NCBI RefSeq assembly: GCF_004681125.1
Contig: NZ_SIHO01000004.1
Location: 62,001-126,000 of the forward strand
Length of the DNA: 64,000 nucleotides
Source: Glacieibacterium arshaanense
Lineage (GTDB): Bacteria; Pseudomonadota; Alphaproteobacteria; Sphingomonadales; Sphingomonadaceae
Reading direction: 5' to 3'
The position numbers and the translations under genes were made by a program. Shown piece after piece: positions 28,070 to 36,249 of this stretch. The notes under the pieces are model-generated. The model saw only the letters and a program-made list of their open reading frames with translations, was not told the DNA's origin and made no database searches. Each line of letters starts with the position of its first letter. Position 1 is the stretch's first letter.

Positions 28070-28891
28070 TCACAGCGGCGTGAGGTTGATCGCCGCCTGC
28101 TTGCCGCGACGGTCGAGTTCGAGCTCGAAGCTGACACGCTGGCCTTCATCGAGACCAGCCATGCCGGCACGTTCGACGGCCGAAATGTGCACGAAGGCAT
28201 CGGGGCCGCCGTCTTCACGCTGGATGAAGCCGAAGCCCTTCTGGCCGTTGAAGAACTTGACGACACCGTCGACACGTTCGCCATTGCCGGCCGGAGCACC
28301 GCCGCCGAATTCGCGACCGGCGCCGCCGTAACCACCGCCACGCGGGCCATCGTTGCGGCTGCCGAAACCGCCTTCACGCGGTTCGCGCGGGGCACGTTCG
28401 ACGACCGGCAGCGGCTCGCCATCGATGACAAGGTCGGTTGCCGAAACACGGCCCGAACGCTCGGTCAGCGTGAATTCGAGCGGCTGGCCATCGGCGAGGC
28501 CGTTGAGGCCGGCAGCTTCGACCGCCGAAATGTGGACGAAAACATCTTCGCCGCCGTCATCACGGACAACAAAGCCGAAGCCCTTCTGGCCGTTGAAGAA
28601 TTTTACGGTACCCTTGGCAGTGCCGAGCACAACGCCGGGGCCCATGTCGCGCGGGGGACGCGGGCCGCCGAAGCCGCCGCCGCCCGGACGACCGCCGAAG
28701 CCGCCGCCACCACCACCGCCACCGAAGCGCGGTGCGCCGCCGCCACCGCCGAAGCGATCGCCGCCGCCGCCGAAACGGTCACCGCCGCCGCCACCGAAAC
28801 GGTCGCCGCCGCCTTCGAACTGGTCAAATCCGCGCTCACGCTTGTCGAAACCGCCACGGCCGGGCCCACGCCCGCGTTTATCAAAGCTCAT
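28070..28891 (-). CDS. Double cold-shock-domain protein with glycine-rich N-terminal tail
   Basis: A 273-residue nucleic-acid-binding protein. Residues 1-85 are a low-complexity tail of RGRGPGRGG and repeated DRFGGGG blocks. Cold-shock domain 1 is at about 90-157 and domain 2 at about 207-270; each has RNP1 (KGFGFV, KGFGFI) and RNP2 (VFVHIS, AFVHIS) and begins with the identical VKFFNGQ. A second Gly/Arg-rich linker joins them. Paired cold-shock domains are common in Alphaproteobacteria, but the long FGGG/RGG tail resembles RNA-granule proteins of eukaryotes. It probably acts as an RNA chaperone. Expression control cannot be read. Confidence 0.9.
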   Translation of the reverse strand: MSFDKRGRGPGRGGFDKRERGFDQFEGGGDRFGGGGGDRFGGGGDRFGGGGGAPRFGGGGGGGGFGGRPGGGGFGGPRPPRDMGPGVVLGTAKGTVKFFNGQKGFGFVVRDDGGEDVFVHISAVEAAGLNGLADGQPLEFTLTERSGRVSATDLVIDGEPLPVVERAPREPREGGFGSRNDGPRGGGYGGAGREFGGGAPAGNGERVDGVVKFFNGQKGFGFIQREDGGPDAFVHISAVERAGMAGLDEGQRVSFELELDRRGKQAAINLTPL

Positions 28892-29163
28892 CTTGGAATA
28901 GTCTTTCGTATTTCGTCGTCTGTTGTTGTCATGTCCCGGTCAGTTCCGCCTGATTGCGGTTCCGGCCAAGCGGTTGCGGGTCACCCGGTCTTCACCTGTC
29001 TCCGACGCATCGCTGCAAAATGCCGCGAAAATGGCAGGAGGCAGTCGATCAAAACGAGCAACGCCACCTTCATGCATATACCAGAACCCGTCGCGGCGCG
29101 AGCGGTTTATCCACAGGCTGCGCCGGCCATTGCGGCGCCCTGCCAAGCGACTAGGATGGTGCC

Positions 29164-30621
29164 ATGACAGGCCCCGTCCAACGGCTGATTGGCGTGCTGC
29201 TGCTGTTGCTGGCGCAGCCGGCATTTGCGGCGTGGTTCAGGGCTGAAACCCCGGCATTTGTCGTCTATGGGCAGGGCTCGTCCCGGCAGGTCAGCGCTGC
29301 GGCAACACAGCTCGCGGCGTTTGATCAGCTGTTGCGGCAGTTGACCGGCACCACCGGCGATGCACCGCGCGCCCGCGTCAATGTCTACCTTGTCGATGAC
29401 GCACGCGATTTCGAGCGGCTGCGCGGCGCCGGGCCAGGGTTCGATGGCTTCTACACCGCTACGCCGAACACCATCGCGGCCTTTGTCGATCGCAGCGATG
29501 CAGCGCACAAAGCGCGCGCGCAGAACGTGATGTTCCACGAATACGCGCATCATTTCATGTTCGCCCACCAGCCCGCCAGCTATCCGGCGTGGTACATCGA
29601 GGGCCTCGCAAGCTATTGGGAAACTGCGCGTTTTTCGAACGGCAAGGCGCGTTACGGTGACTATGACAGCGGCCGTGCGCAGACGATGATGCTGGCCAAC
29701 TGGATGCCGATGGCGCGGTTGCTCGGTGCCGACTGGGCGAATTTGCCGGGCTATGAAACACCGATGTTCTACGCGCAGAGCTGGCTCGCGGTACACTACC
29801 TCGCCAGCGATCCGCAGCGTGCGGCGTCGTTGGCGCGCTACCTTGAATTGGTTGCGGGCGGCACGCCGTCGGGCACGGCGTTCGCGCAGGTCTTCGGCTA
29901 TCCGGTCGAACGCTTCGACAAGGTGCTGATCGACTATGTCATGGGGCGCACGCTCAAACCCACCGAACTGGCGTTCGTGCCGCTACAGGCGGCGGTCGCT
30001 GCTGTGCCACTTTCGGCGGTCGCGGATGCACTGCTGATTCCCGCGGCGCAACTCGACATCGGGGTCGATCCCGACAAGGCGCCGGCGCTGCTTGACCGCA
30101 TCCGGCACATTGCCGCGCGCTATCCGGATGACTGGTCGGCAAAGGTCGTGCTGGCGACGGCCGAACTGCGACTCGGCGACCGGGCGCAGGCGCGGGCGCT
30201 GATCGATTCGCTGGTGGCGGCGAAACCCGACAGCGCGCCGCTGCTGGTATTGCTCGGCACCGCGCAGCTTCTCGACCATCAGGCGGCCAGCGCGACGCTG
30301 GCGCATGCCGATGCCGTGCGTCCCGATGACTACCGCATCCTGTTCCTCCGCGCGCTCGCCGAGCCGCCGGGCGCCGAAGCAGAACGCCGCGCGCTGCTGC
30401 TGCGTGCCAACGCGCTGGCACCGCAGGTTGAGCCCGTGGCGCTGGCCGCAGCGCAGGCGCAGGCTGAGGCGAGCGACTTCACTGCCGCCCGCGCGCTGCT
30501 GATGCCGGTCGCCAACAATCCGCACGGCGGGCCGGCAGCGGCGCAGGCGCGCGACTGGCTCAGGCAACTGCCGGCAGCATCGCCGGTTGATGGCACGATT
30601 AAGGCAGCGCCCCCGAAATGA
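29164..30621 (+). CDS. Exported metallopeptidase-like protein with TPR-type C-terminus
   Basis: A 485-residue protein with a signal peptide (cleavage near QPAFA, residue 22). The zinc-peptidase signature is VMFHEYAHHFMF, a HExxH motif, followed about 25 residues on by the third ligand region EGLASYWETA, the gluzincin arrangement seen in DUF1570/peptidase-MA-like proteins. From about residue 280 to the end the chain is built of alanine- and leucine-rich helical repeats of TPR type (YPDDWSAKVVLATAELRLGDRAQARALI). The role is unknown; it is a periplasmic enzyme or scaffold. It is a lone gene, with 271 bases of unassigned DNA before it. Confidence 0.82.
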   Translation: MTGPVQRLIGVLLLLLAQPAFAAWFRAETPAFVVYGQGSSRQVSAAATQLAAFDQLLRQLTGTTGDAPRARVNVYLVDDARDFERLRGAGPGFDGFYTATPNTIAAFVDRSDAAHKARAQNVMFHEYAHHFMFAHQPASYPAWYIEGLASYWETARFSNGKARYGDYDSGRAQTMMLANWMPMARLLGADWANLPGYETPMFYAQSWLAVHYLASDPQRAASLARYLELVAGGTPSGTAFAQVFGYPVERFDKVLIDYVMGRTLKPTELAFVPLQAAVAAVPLSAVADALLIPAAQLDIGVDPDKAPALLDRIRHIAARYPDDWSAKVVLATAELRLGDRAQARALIDSLVAAKPDSAPLLVLLGTAQLLDHQAASATLAHADAVRPDDYRILFLRALAEPPGAEAERRALLLRANALAPQVEPVALAAAQAQAEASDFTAARALLMPVANNPHGGPAAAQARDWLRQLPAASPVDGTIKAAPPK

Positions 30622-30706
30622 ACACAAATTGTTAAGAACGCATTCAGTGCCATATCGCTAGAAGCAACACGTCGGCGGGGCGCTCCGGTGCGCCGCCGAT
30701 TGTTTC

Positions 30707-30742
30707 GTGTTGCGTATGCGTTGTGTTGCGTAGTGTTGCGTA
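30707..30742. repeat. Three direct copies of GTGTTGCGTA upstream of the rnd-lpt operon
   Basis: Copies start at 30707, 30723 and 30733, in the 228-base gap before the RNase D gene. Start-to-start spacing is 16 and 10 bases. They may be operator half-sites or a simple-sequence expansion. Nothing else was recognised in the gap. Confidence 0.45.
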
Positions 30743-30849
30743 GCCCCCGGTACCGGGCCTGCGGCGGCATCAGACAAGCACCTCCCCAGATGCCGTTTCG
30801 ATGCCGCCGCAGATTGTCGTTCGGATGCGACAATGCTACGCCCGCCCCC

Positions 30850-31464
30850 ATGACAATTTATCTCCATGAAGGCGACCTGCCGCGCGATGTGTTTGCGCCC
30901 GGGCCGATAGCAATCGACTCCGAAACCATGGGCCTCAACCCGCACCGCGACCGGCTGTGCCTGGTGCAGCTCGCCGATGGCCAGGGCGACGAGCATCTGG
31001 TGCGGTTTTCGGGCGGCGACTATAGCGCGCCGGTGCTCAAATCGGTGCTGACCGACCCGTCGCGGCTCAAAATCTATCATTTCGCGCGTTTCGATCTCGC
31101 GGTCATCAAGGCTTATCTCGGCGTCACTGCCGGGCCGGTGTTCTGCACCAAGATCGCCTCCAAGCTGATTCGCACCTACACCGATCGCCACGGCCTGAAG
31201 GATGTGCTGCGCGAAACCATCGGCGTCGATGTCTCGAAAGCGCAGCAATCGTCCGACTGGGGCGCCGATGTGCTCAGCGAAGCGCAGAAGGACTATGCCG
31301 CGTCGGATGTGCGTTATCTGCACCGTGCGCAAGCGGTGCTCGCCGAACGCCTGGCACGCGAAGGCCGCACCGAAATGGCGCAGGCCTGCTTTGATTTTCT
31401 GCCGTGGCGCGCCGAGCTCGATCTCGCCGGCTGGCCCGAATCCGACATTTTCGCGCACATGTGA
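30850..31464 (+). CDS. Ribonuclease D-type 3'-5' exonuclease (short form)
   Basis: A 204-residue DEDDy exonuclease domain. The first two acidic ligands are in AIDSETMGLNP, the third in YHFARFDLAVI, and the last motif is KDYAASDVRYL (Tyr-x3-Asp). The HRDC domains of classical RNase D are absent, as usual for this alphaproteobacterial form. It likely trims tRNA or other structured RNA 3' ends. It heads the conserved block with lptC, lptA, lptB and rpoN; its TGA overlaps the lptC ATG by one base. The ATG at 30850 is used because all similarity starts at IYLHEGDLP. Confidence 0.9.
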   Translation: MTIYLHEGDLPRDVFAPGPIAIDSETMGLNPHRDRLCLVQLADGQGDEHLVRFSGGDYSAPVLKSVLTDPSRLKIYHFARFDLAVIKAYLGVTAGPVFCTKIASKLIRTYTDRHGLKDVLRETIGVDVSKAQQSSDWGADVLSEAQKDYAASDVRYLHRAQAVLAERLAREGRTEMAQACFDFLPWRAELDLAGWPESDIFAHM

Positions 31465-32207
31465 TGAGCGCTGCGGTTATCGAGCGCGCCGCCTACACGC
31501 CGCGCCAGTTGCACGCGCTGCCCGGCGGTGCGCACGACCGGCTTGTTGCCGTGCTGCGCTGGCTGCTGCCGGCGCTGGCGTTGGCGTTGCTGGCGCTGCT
31601 GGTCATCCTGCCGCTGACCAGCGGCCGAGAATTCTCGTTCCTGCTCGCCAAGGACAAGGTGGCGATGAGCCCCGACCGGCTGCGCATCGACAATGCGCTC
31701 TACCGCGGCGAAACCGCCGACGGCGAACCCTTCGAAATCCGCGCTGCAGACGCCGTGCAGCGCACCTCGGCGGTGCCCATCGTCGAACTGCGCAAACTTT
31801 CGGCATCGCTCGGCACCACCGATGGCCCGGTGCGCGTGTCGGCACCGGCGGGTGCCTATTACATGGACAAGGACCTGCTGGTGGTGAAGGGCCCGGTGCA
31901 GGTCGCCAGCCCGAACGGCTATGTCATCGACAATGGTGATGTCCGTGTCAGCCTGATCGACCGCACCATTGCGTCGGACGGAAATATCCGCGGGCTATTG
32001 CCGCTCGGCAGCTTTTCAGCCGATTCGCTGCGTGCGGATATCGGCGGCCGCGTGCTCAAACTCGATGGCCAGGTGCGCATGCACATCACGCCGGGCCGGC
32101 ACAACACCGTTTCGGTCGGTGCGCTGCCGCAAGCCCAGCCCGCCGGTGCCAAGCCGGCAGCGACCGTAGCACCGGGCTTGCAGTTCACGCCCGGCACGCG
32201 CAAATGA
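31464..32207 (+). CDS. lptC: LPS export protein LptC
   Basis: The bitopic inner-membrane component of the Lpt bridge, which passes lipid from LptBFG to LptA. A single transmembrane helix (about residues 30-52, WLLPALALALLALLVILPL) is followed by a periplasmic beta-jellyroll of the OstA/LptC type: FSFLLAKDKVAMSPDRLRI and repeated short strands to the end. The proline- and alanine-rich C-terminus is unusual but probably disordered. The start overlaps the RNase D stop. Sequence conservation in LptC is weak, so the call also rests on order and architecture. Confidence 0.88.
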   Translation: MSAAVIERAAYTPRQLHALPGGAHDRLVAVLRWLLPALALALLALLVILPLTSGREFSFLLAKDKVAMSPDRLRIDNALYRGETADGEPFEIRAADAVQRTSAVPIVELRKLSASLGTTDGPVRVSAPAGAYYMDKDLLVVKGPVQVASPNGYVIDNGDVRVSLIDRTIASDGNIRGLLPLGSFSADSLRADIGGRVLKLDGQVRMHITPGRHNTVSVGALPQAQPAGAKPAATVAPGLQFTPGTRK

Positions 32208-32214
32208 GGCGGCC

Positions 32215-32763
32215 ATGACCAACCTTCGTGTTTCGCTCCCCCTGATTGCCGTATTGCTGTGCGCGCTGCCCGCCGCCGCGCAGGTGTCGGCGCTCAAGGG
32301 TCACAGCACCAACGCGCCGATCGACGTCGCCGCCGACCGCATGGAAGTCCGCGACACGCAGAACCAGGCGATTTTTTCGGGCAATGTCGCGATTCGCCAG
32401 GGCGGCATGACGCTCGATGCCGACAGCGTCACAATTTTCTACAAGCGCGGCACCGGCACCAATCCCGAAATTTCGCGCATCGATGCGCAAGGCTCGGTCA
32501 AGCTGGTGACAGCGTCCGAAACAGCATCGGGGCGCTACGGCATCTATGACGTGGTCGCCAAAACCATCACACTGGTTGGCAATGTCGAGCTGACGCAAGG
32601 CGGCTCGGTGCTGCGTGGCCAGCGGCTGGCCATCGACCTCGCCAGCGGCCGCTCGACGCTCGATGGCGCCGGTGCGCCGGCCAAGGGCAATGCCCCGGCG
32701 ACGTCTTCGGGCCGCGTCACCGGGCGATTCGTGGTGCCGGCACGCCCGGCAAAGCAGCCGTAA
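32215..32763 (+). CDS. lptA: LPS transport periplasmic protein LptA
   Basis: A 182-residue periplasmic bridge protein. A signal peptide ends near LPAAAQ. The OstA-like beta-jellyroll follows: PIDVAADRMEVRDTQNQAIFSGNVAIRQGGMTLDADSVTIFY is a textbook LptA strand series, and VELTQGGSVLRGQRLAIDL repeats the pattern. It lies 7 bases after lptC and 165 bases before lptB; that gap contains two short palindromes. In sphingomonads the transported lipid may not be classic LPS. Confidence 0.92.
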   Translation: MTNLRVSLPLIAVLLCALPAAAQVSALKGHSTNAPIDVAADRMEVRDTQNQAIFSGNVAIRQGGMTLDADSVTIFYKRGTGTNPEISRIDAQGSVKLVTASETASGRYGIYDVVAKTITLVGNVELTQGGSVLRGQRLAIDLASGRSTLDGAGAPAKGNAPATSSGRVTGRFVVPARPAKQP

Positions 32764-32928
32764 GGCACGATACCGCCATTTTGGCCGGCAATTCGGCTGC
32801 AATTGGATGCAGCTTGCTTTGCAAAGCCCCCGCAAGGCGCTAGGCTTCCATCAACAAGCAGGATTTGCGCCAAAATTTGGCGCGATTCGTGCATAAACCT
32901 TTCGGCGCATTCCGCTGATGGAGTGGTG
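32764..32928 (+). promoter_or_regulatory. lptA-lptB gap with two perfect palindromes
   Basis: GCTTTGCAAAGC at 32816-32827 and GCGCCAAA/TTTGGCGC at 32867-32883 (one-base centre) lie between lptA and lptB. This is a large gap for an otherwise tight operon, so a second promoter for lptB-rpoN with an operator is plausible. No clear -35/-10 or sigma-54 site was found. Confidence 0.4.
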
Positions 32929-33708
32929 ATGGCTCAGGCAGCGGCGCAGTTCGATAGCACGCAAGACAGCAACGACGCCGCCGTCGAGTTTGGCCTCGCG
33001 GTCGTTTCGATTGGCAAAAGCTATGACAAGCGCGTCGTGCTGCGCGATGTCTCGATGTCGGTGCGCCGCGGTGAAGTCGTCGGGCTGCTTGGCCCCAACG
33101 GTGCCGGCAAGACCACCTGCTTTTATTCGATCATGGGTCTGGCGATGCCCGACCAGGGCCGCATCCTGCTCGACGGCCATGACATCACCACGCTGCCGAT
33201 GTACCGCCGCGCCGCGCTGGGGCTGGGCTATCTGCCGCAGGAAACCTCGATTTTTCGCGGGCTGACGGTCGAACAGAACATCATGGCGGTGCTCGAAGTC
33301 ACCGAACCAGACAAGGCGCTGGCGGCGGCGCGGCTCGAACAATTGCTCGAAGAATTCAACATTACACGGCTGCGCGAAGCACCGGCGATGGCATTGTCGG
33401 GCGGCGAGCGGCGGCGCTGCGAAATCGCCCGTGCGCTCGCCGCACATCCGTCGATCATGCTGCTCGACGAACCGTTCGCCGGCATCGACCCGATCTCGAT
33501 CGCCGACATCCGCGCGCTGGTCGTGCAACTGCGCGACCGCGACATCGGCGTGCTGATTACCGACCATAATGTCCGCGAAACGCTCGACATCGTCGACCGC
33601 GCCTGCATCATCTATGACGGCCGCGTGCTGTTCGAAGGCACCCCCGAAGCGCTGGTCGCCGACGAAACCGTGCGCCGCGTCTATCTCGGCGAGGGTTTTG
33701 CCCTGTGA
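32929..33708 (+). CDS. lptB: LPS export ABC transporter ATP-binding protein LptB
   Basis: The cytoplasmic ATPase that powers lipid extraction by LptBFG. Walker A GPNGAGKTTC, Q-loop LPQETSIFRGL (the PQE and IFRGLTVEQN stretch is diagnostic for LptB), signature LSGGERRRCEIARAL, Walker B IMLLDEPFAGIDP and switch His in ITDHNVRETL are all in place. At 259 residues it carries about 30 extra N-terminal residues that look disordered. The ATG at 32929 has GGAG at good spacing. lptF and lptG are not in the window. It is followed by rpoN, as in other Alphaproteobacteria. Confidence 0.95.
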   Translation: MAQAAAQFDSTQDSNDAAVEFGLAVVSIGKSYDKRVVLRDVSMSVRRGEVVGLLGPNGAGKTTCFYSIMGLAMPDQGRILLDGHDITTLPMYRRAALGLGYLPQETSIFRGLTVEQNIMAVLEVTEPDKALAAARLEQLLEEFNITRLREAPAMALSGGERRRCEIARALAAHPSIMLLDEPFAGIDPISIADIRALVVQLRDRDIGVLITDHNVRETLDIVDRACIIYDGRVLFEGTPEALVADETVRRVYLGEGFAL

Positions 33709-33759
33709 GGCCGGTAGCCATGACGTCGGCCGGGCGCGTAGGGAGCTAGGGCGGAAACC

Positions 33760-35310
33760 ATGGCCATAGGGCCACGCCTCGACCTGCGCCAAAGCCTGCA
33801 GCTGGTGATGACGCCGCAGCTGCAGCAGGCGATCAAGCTGCTGGCGCTCAACAACATGGAGCTCGAAGCCTATCTCGGCACCGAGCTCGACAGCAATCCG
33901 CTGCTCGCATCGTCAGGCAGCGAAGACGGCGGCGATGCCGGCGAGGATTTCGCCGCCGGCGACCGTGAAGGCGACGGTGAAGGCGATGGCGGTGATTTCG
34001 AACCGGCAACCGCCGATGTGCTGATGACCGGCGCCGATGCCAATATCGATGCGCCGCTCGATGTCGACTATGCCAGCGAAACCTTCCACCACGACGGCCC
34101 GACCGACACCGCCAGCTATGATGGCAGCGGCCCGGCGCCCGACAGCGGGCTCAGCGCCACGGGCAGCACCAGCGGTGGCGAAACCAGCGATTTCGACCAG
34201 TTCGCTGCTGCCGAGCCGTCGTTGCTCGATTTCCTGCTCGAACAGGCCGGCGCGGTTTTCGACGGCGTCGAACTCGTCATCGCCCGCCATGTCATCGACC
34301 AGATCGACGAGGCCGGCTACCTGACTGTGCCGCTCGACGACATTGCCGACCGCCTCGATGCCGATATCGCCGTCGTCGAAGCCGTGTTGGCGCGCGTCCA
34401 GATGTTCGAACCGACCGGCGTCGGCGCGCGCAACCTGCGCGAATGCCTGATGCTGCAGGCACGCGAGGCCGACCGGCTCGATCCGGCGATGCAGGCGATG
34501 CTCGACAACCTCGACATTTTGGCTCGCGGCGACAAGGTGACGTTGCGCCGGCTGTGCGGTGTCGACGCCGAGGACCTCGACGACATGATCCGCGAATTGC
34601 GCCGCTACAACCCCAAGCCCGGCCTGCGCTATGGCGGCGAGCGCTCGCAACCCGTCGTTCCTGACATCTTCGTTTCGCGGCTGGCGAGCGGTGGCTGGGG
34701 CGTCGAACTCAACACCGCGACGCTGCCGCGCGTGCTTGTCGACCGCGGCTACTACACCGAGCTGTCACATTCGAGCGGCCGCACCCCCGAAGCCGAGCGC
34801 GCGGCGCGCAACTATCTGTCCGAGTGCCTGATTTCGGCAACCTGGCTGGTCAAGGCGCTCGACCAACGCGCCCGCACCATCATCAAGGTGACCAGCGAAC
34901 TGGTGCGCCAGCAGGAAGCCTTCTTCGAACACGGCGTCCACCACCTCAAGCCGCTGACGCTGCGCAACGTCGCCGAAGCCATCGGCATGCACGAATCGAC
35001 GGTCAGCCGCGTCACCTCGAACAAATATCTCAGCTGCGACCGCGGGCTCTTCGAGCTCAAATACTTCTTCACCGCCGGCATCGCGTCGTCGGACGGCGGC
35101 GAAGCGGTCTCGGGACTCGCCGTCAAGGACCGCATCGCCCGGCTGATCGCCGCCGAAACCGCCAACAACATCCTCAGCGATGACCGCCTCGTCGACGTGC
35201 TCAACGCCGAAGGCTTCAACATCGCACGCCGCACGGTGACGAAATACCGCGAGGCGCTCGGGCTGGGGTCGAGCGTGGCGCGTCGGCGGGCGAAGAAATT
35301 GGACGGCTAA
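33760..35310 (+). CDS. rpoN: RNA polymerase sigma-54 factor
   Basis: An alternative sigma factor for nitrogen and other enhancer-dependent promoters, 516 residues. Region I is the glutamine-rich LRQSLQLVMTPQLQQAIKLL at the start. Region II is an acidic, low-complexity stretch (about residues 45-140) that is longer than average. Region III holds the core-binding and DNA-binding parts, with AIGMHESTVSRVTSNKYL as helix-turn-helix and the RpoN box ARRTVTKYRE near the end. A likely target promoter lies upstream of glnK at 56.78 kb. The TAA stop abuts a repeat pair. Confidence 0.96.
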   Translation: MAIGPRLDLRQSLQLVMTPQLQQAIKLLALNNMELEAYLGTELDSNPLLASSGSEDGGDAGEDFAAGDREGDGEGDGGDFEPATADVLMTGADANIDAPLDVDYASETFHHDGPTDTASYDGSGPAPDSGLSATGSTSGGETSDFDQFAAAEPSLLDFLLEQAGAVFDGVELVIARHVIDQIDEAGYLTVPLDDIADRLDADIAVVEAVLARVQMFEPTGVGARNLRECLMLQAREADRLDPAMQAMLDNLDILARGDKVTLRRLCGVDAEDLDDMIRELRRYNPKPGLRYGGERSQPVVPDIFVSRLASGGWGVELNTATLPRVLVDRGYYTELSHSSGRTPEAERAARNYLSECLISATWLVKALDQRARTIIKVTSELVRQQEAFFEHGVHHLKPLTLRNVAEAIGMHESTVSRVTSNKYLSCDRGLFELKYFFTAGIASSDGGEAVSGLAVKDRIARLIAAETANNILSDDRLVDVLNAEGFNIARRTVTKYREALGLGSSVARRRAKKLDG

Positions 35311-35401
35311 GAGCCTCCGGCGGGCAGGCCTGAGGCCTGCACCCATTTGAAGAGCGCCTAACAATTGGGTGCAGGGCCTAGGCCCTGCCCGCCGGAGGCT
35401 C
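35311..35401. repeat. Paired inverted hairpin repeat, locus 12
   Basis: Left unit 35311-35344 (stem GCAGGCCT/AGGCCTGC) starts right after the rpoN TAA. Right unit 35367-35401 (stem GCAGGGCC/GGCCCTGC). The spacer is a close variant of the common one (GAAGAGCGCCTAACA). It lies between convergent genes. Confidence 0.9.
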
Positions 35402-35406
35402 TCAGC

Positions 35407-36249
35407 CTATCTTTGCTTGAGCCAGCCCGCAATCAAGTCGCCAACCTTGGTCATCGCGGCGCCGTAAAACAGCCAATGCCCGGTATCGGGCAGCTCGTGA
35501 TAATCGACGTTGCTGCCGATGGCGCGCGCGGTGGCACGGGCGACGGCAGCGGTGGTGATCTGGTCTTGCGCACCGACAATGATCAGCACCGGCATCGTCA
35601 GGCGGCCGAAGTCGATGGTCGCGGCGGGTGCCTTGGCGACGCCGGGCAGCGACAGTTCGAACAACACACGGCCGGAATCCCAGACCAGCGCCTTGATTTC
35701 GGCGTCGGCGACCTCGGCGGGTACGCCGTTGTAGACGCCGAAACGCGCCCCGGCATCGTCGAGCAGCGTCGGGCTTTTCCACCAGCCCCAGTGCCGGATG
35801 ACGCCCCACATCGAGCGCAGCGAATTGATCGCCAGCACGCCGGTCTTGGCGCTGGGGGCGGGTGACAGCAACACCAGCGCCGGCGGCTGGATGCGCGCCG
35901 CGACCGCCTGCGCCAGGAAGCCGCCGAGCGAGTGGCCGATGATGATCGGTGTCTGCGGCAGCCGCGCGATATCGGCGACGAGGAAGTCGACATAGTCCTG
36001 CACGCCGAGCTTGCCGAGTTCGGCCACCGGCGGCAGCGACGGGTCGCGGTCGTGATAGGGCAGGCAGGCGGCGTGCGTGTTGTAGCCCGCGACTTCGAAA
36101 CGCTCGCGCAGGCCGGCCCAGACCGCTGGCGTGCTCCACATGCCGTGGATGAAATACAGCGGCGGCCTGCCGGCGGCGGCCGGCGCGTCGGGCCTGCCGG
36201 CGGCGGCCGGCGCTTCGGGACCGCCGGTGACGGCCGGCGTGTCGCTCAC
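35407..36249 (-). CDS. Alpha/beta hydrolase with N-terminal 9-residue repeats
   Basis: A 280-residue hydrolase. The oxyanion segment is YFIHGMWSTPAVW, the nucleophile elbow is IIGHSLGGFLAQ, the acid is in IVGAQDQITT and the catalytic His in LPDTGHWLFYG. The start is a GTG that overlaps the maeB stop (GTGA), so it is coupled to the malic enzyme. The first 30 residues consist of three near-identical nine-residue repeats (DTPAVTGGP, EAPAAAGRP, DAPAAAGRP), encoded by three 27-bp DNA units. The tail is probably disordered. No signal peptide; substrate unknown. Confidence 0.83.
   Translation of the reverse strand: MSDTPAVTGGPEAPAAAGRPDAPAAAGRPPLYFIHGMWSTPAVWAGLRERFEVAGYNTHAACLPYHDRDPSLPPVAELGKLGVQDYVDFLVADIARLPQTPIIIGHSLGGFLAQAVAARIQPPALVLLSPAPSAKTGVLAINSLRSMWGVIRHWGWWKSPTLLDDAGARFGVYNGVPAEVADAEIKALVWDSGRVLFELSLPGVAKAPAATIDFGRLTMPVLIIVGAQDQITTAAVARATARAIGSNVDYHELPDTGHWLFYGAAMTKVGDLIAGWLKQR
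36164..36244. repeat. Three tandem 27-bp units inside the hydrolase gene
   Basis: Units at 36164-36190, 36191-36217 and 36218-36244. The first two differ at one base; the third is more diverged. Being in frame (nine codons each) they lengthen the protein N-terminus and could vary in number between strains. Confidence 0.85.
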
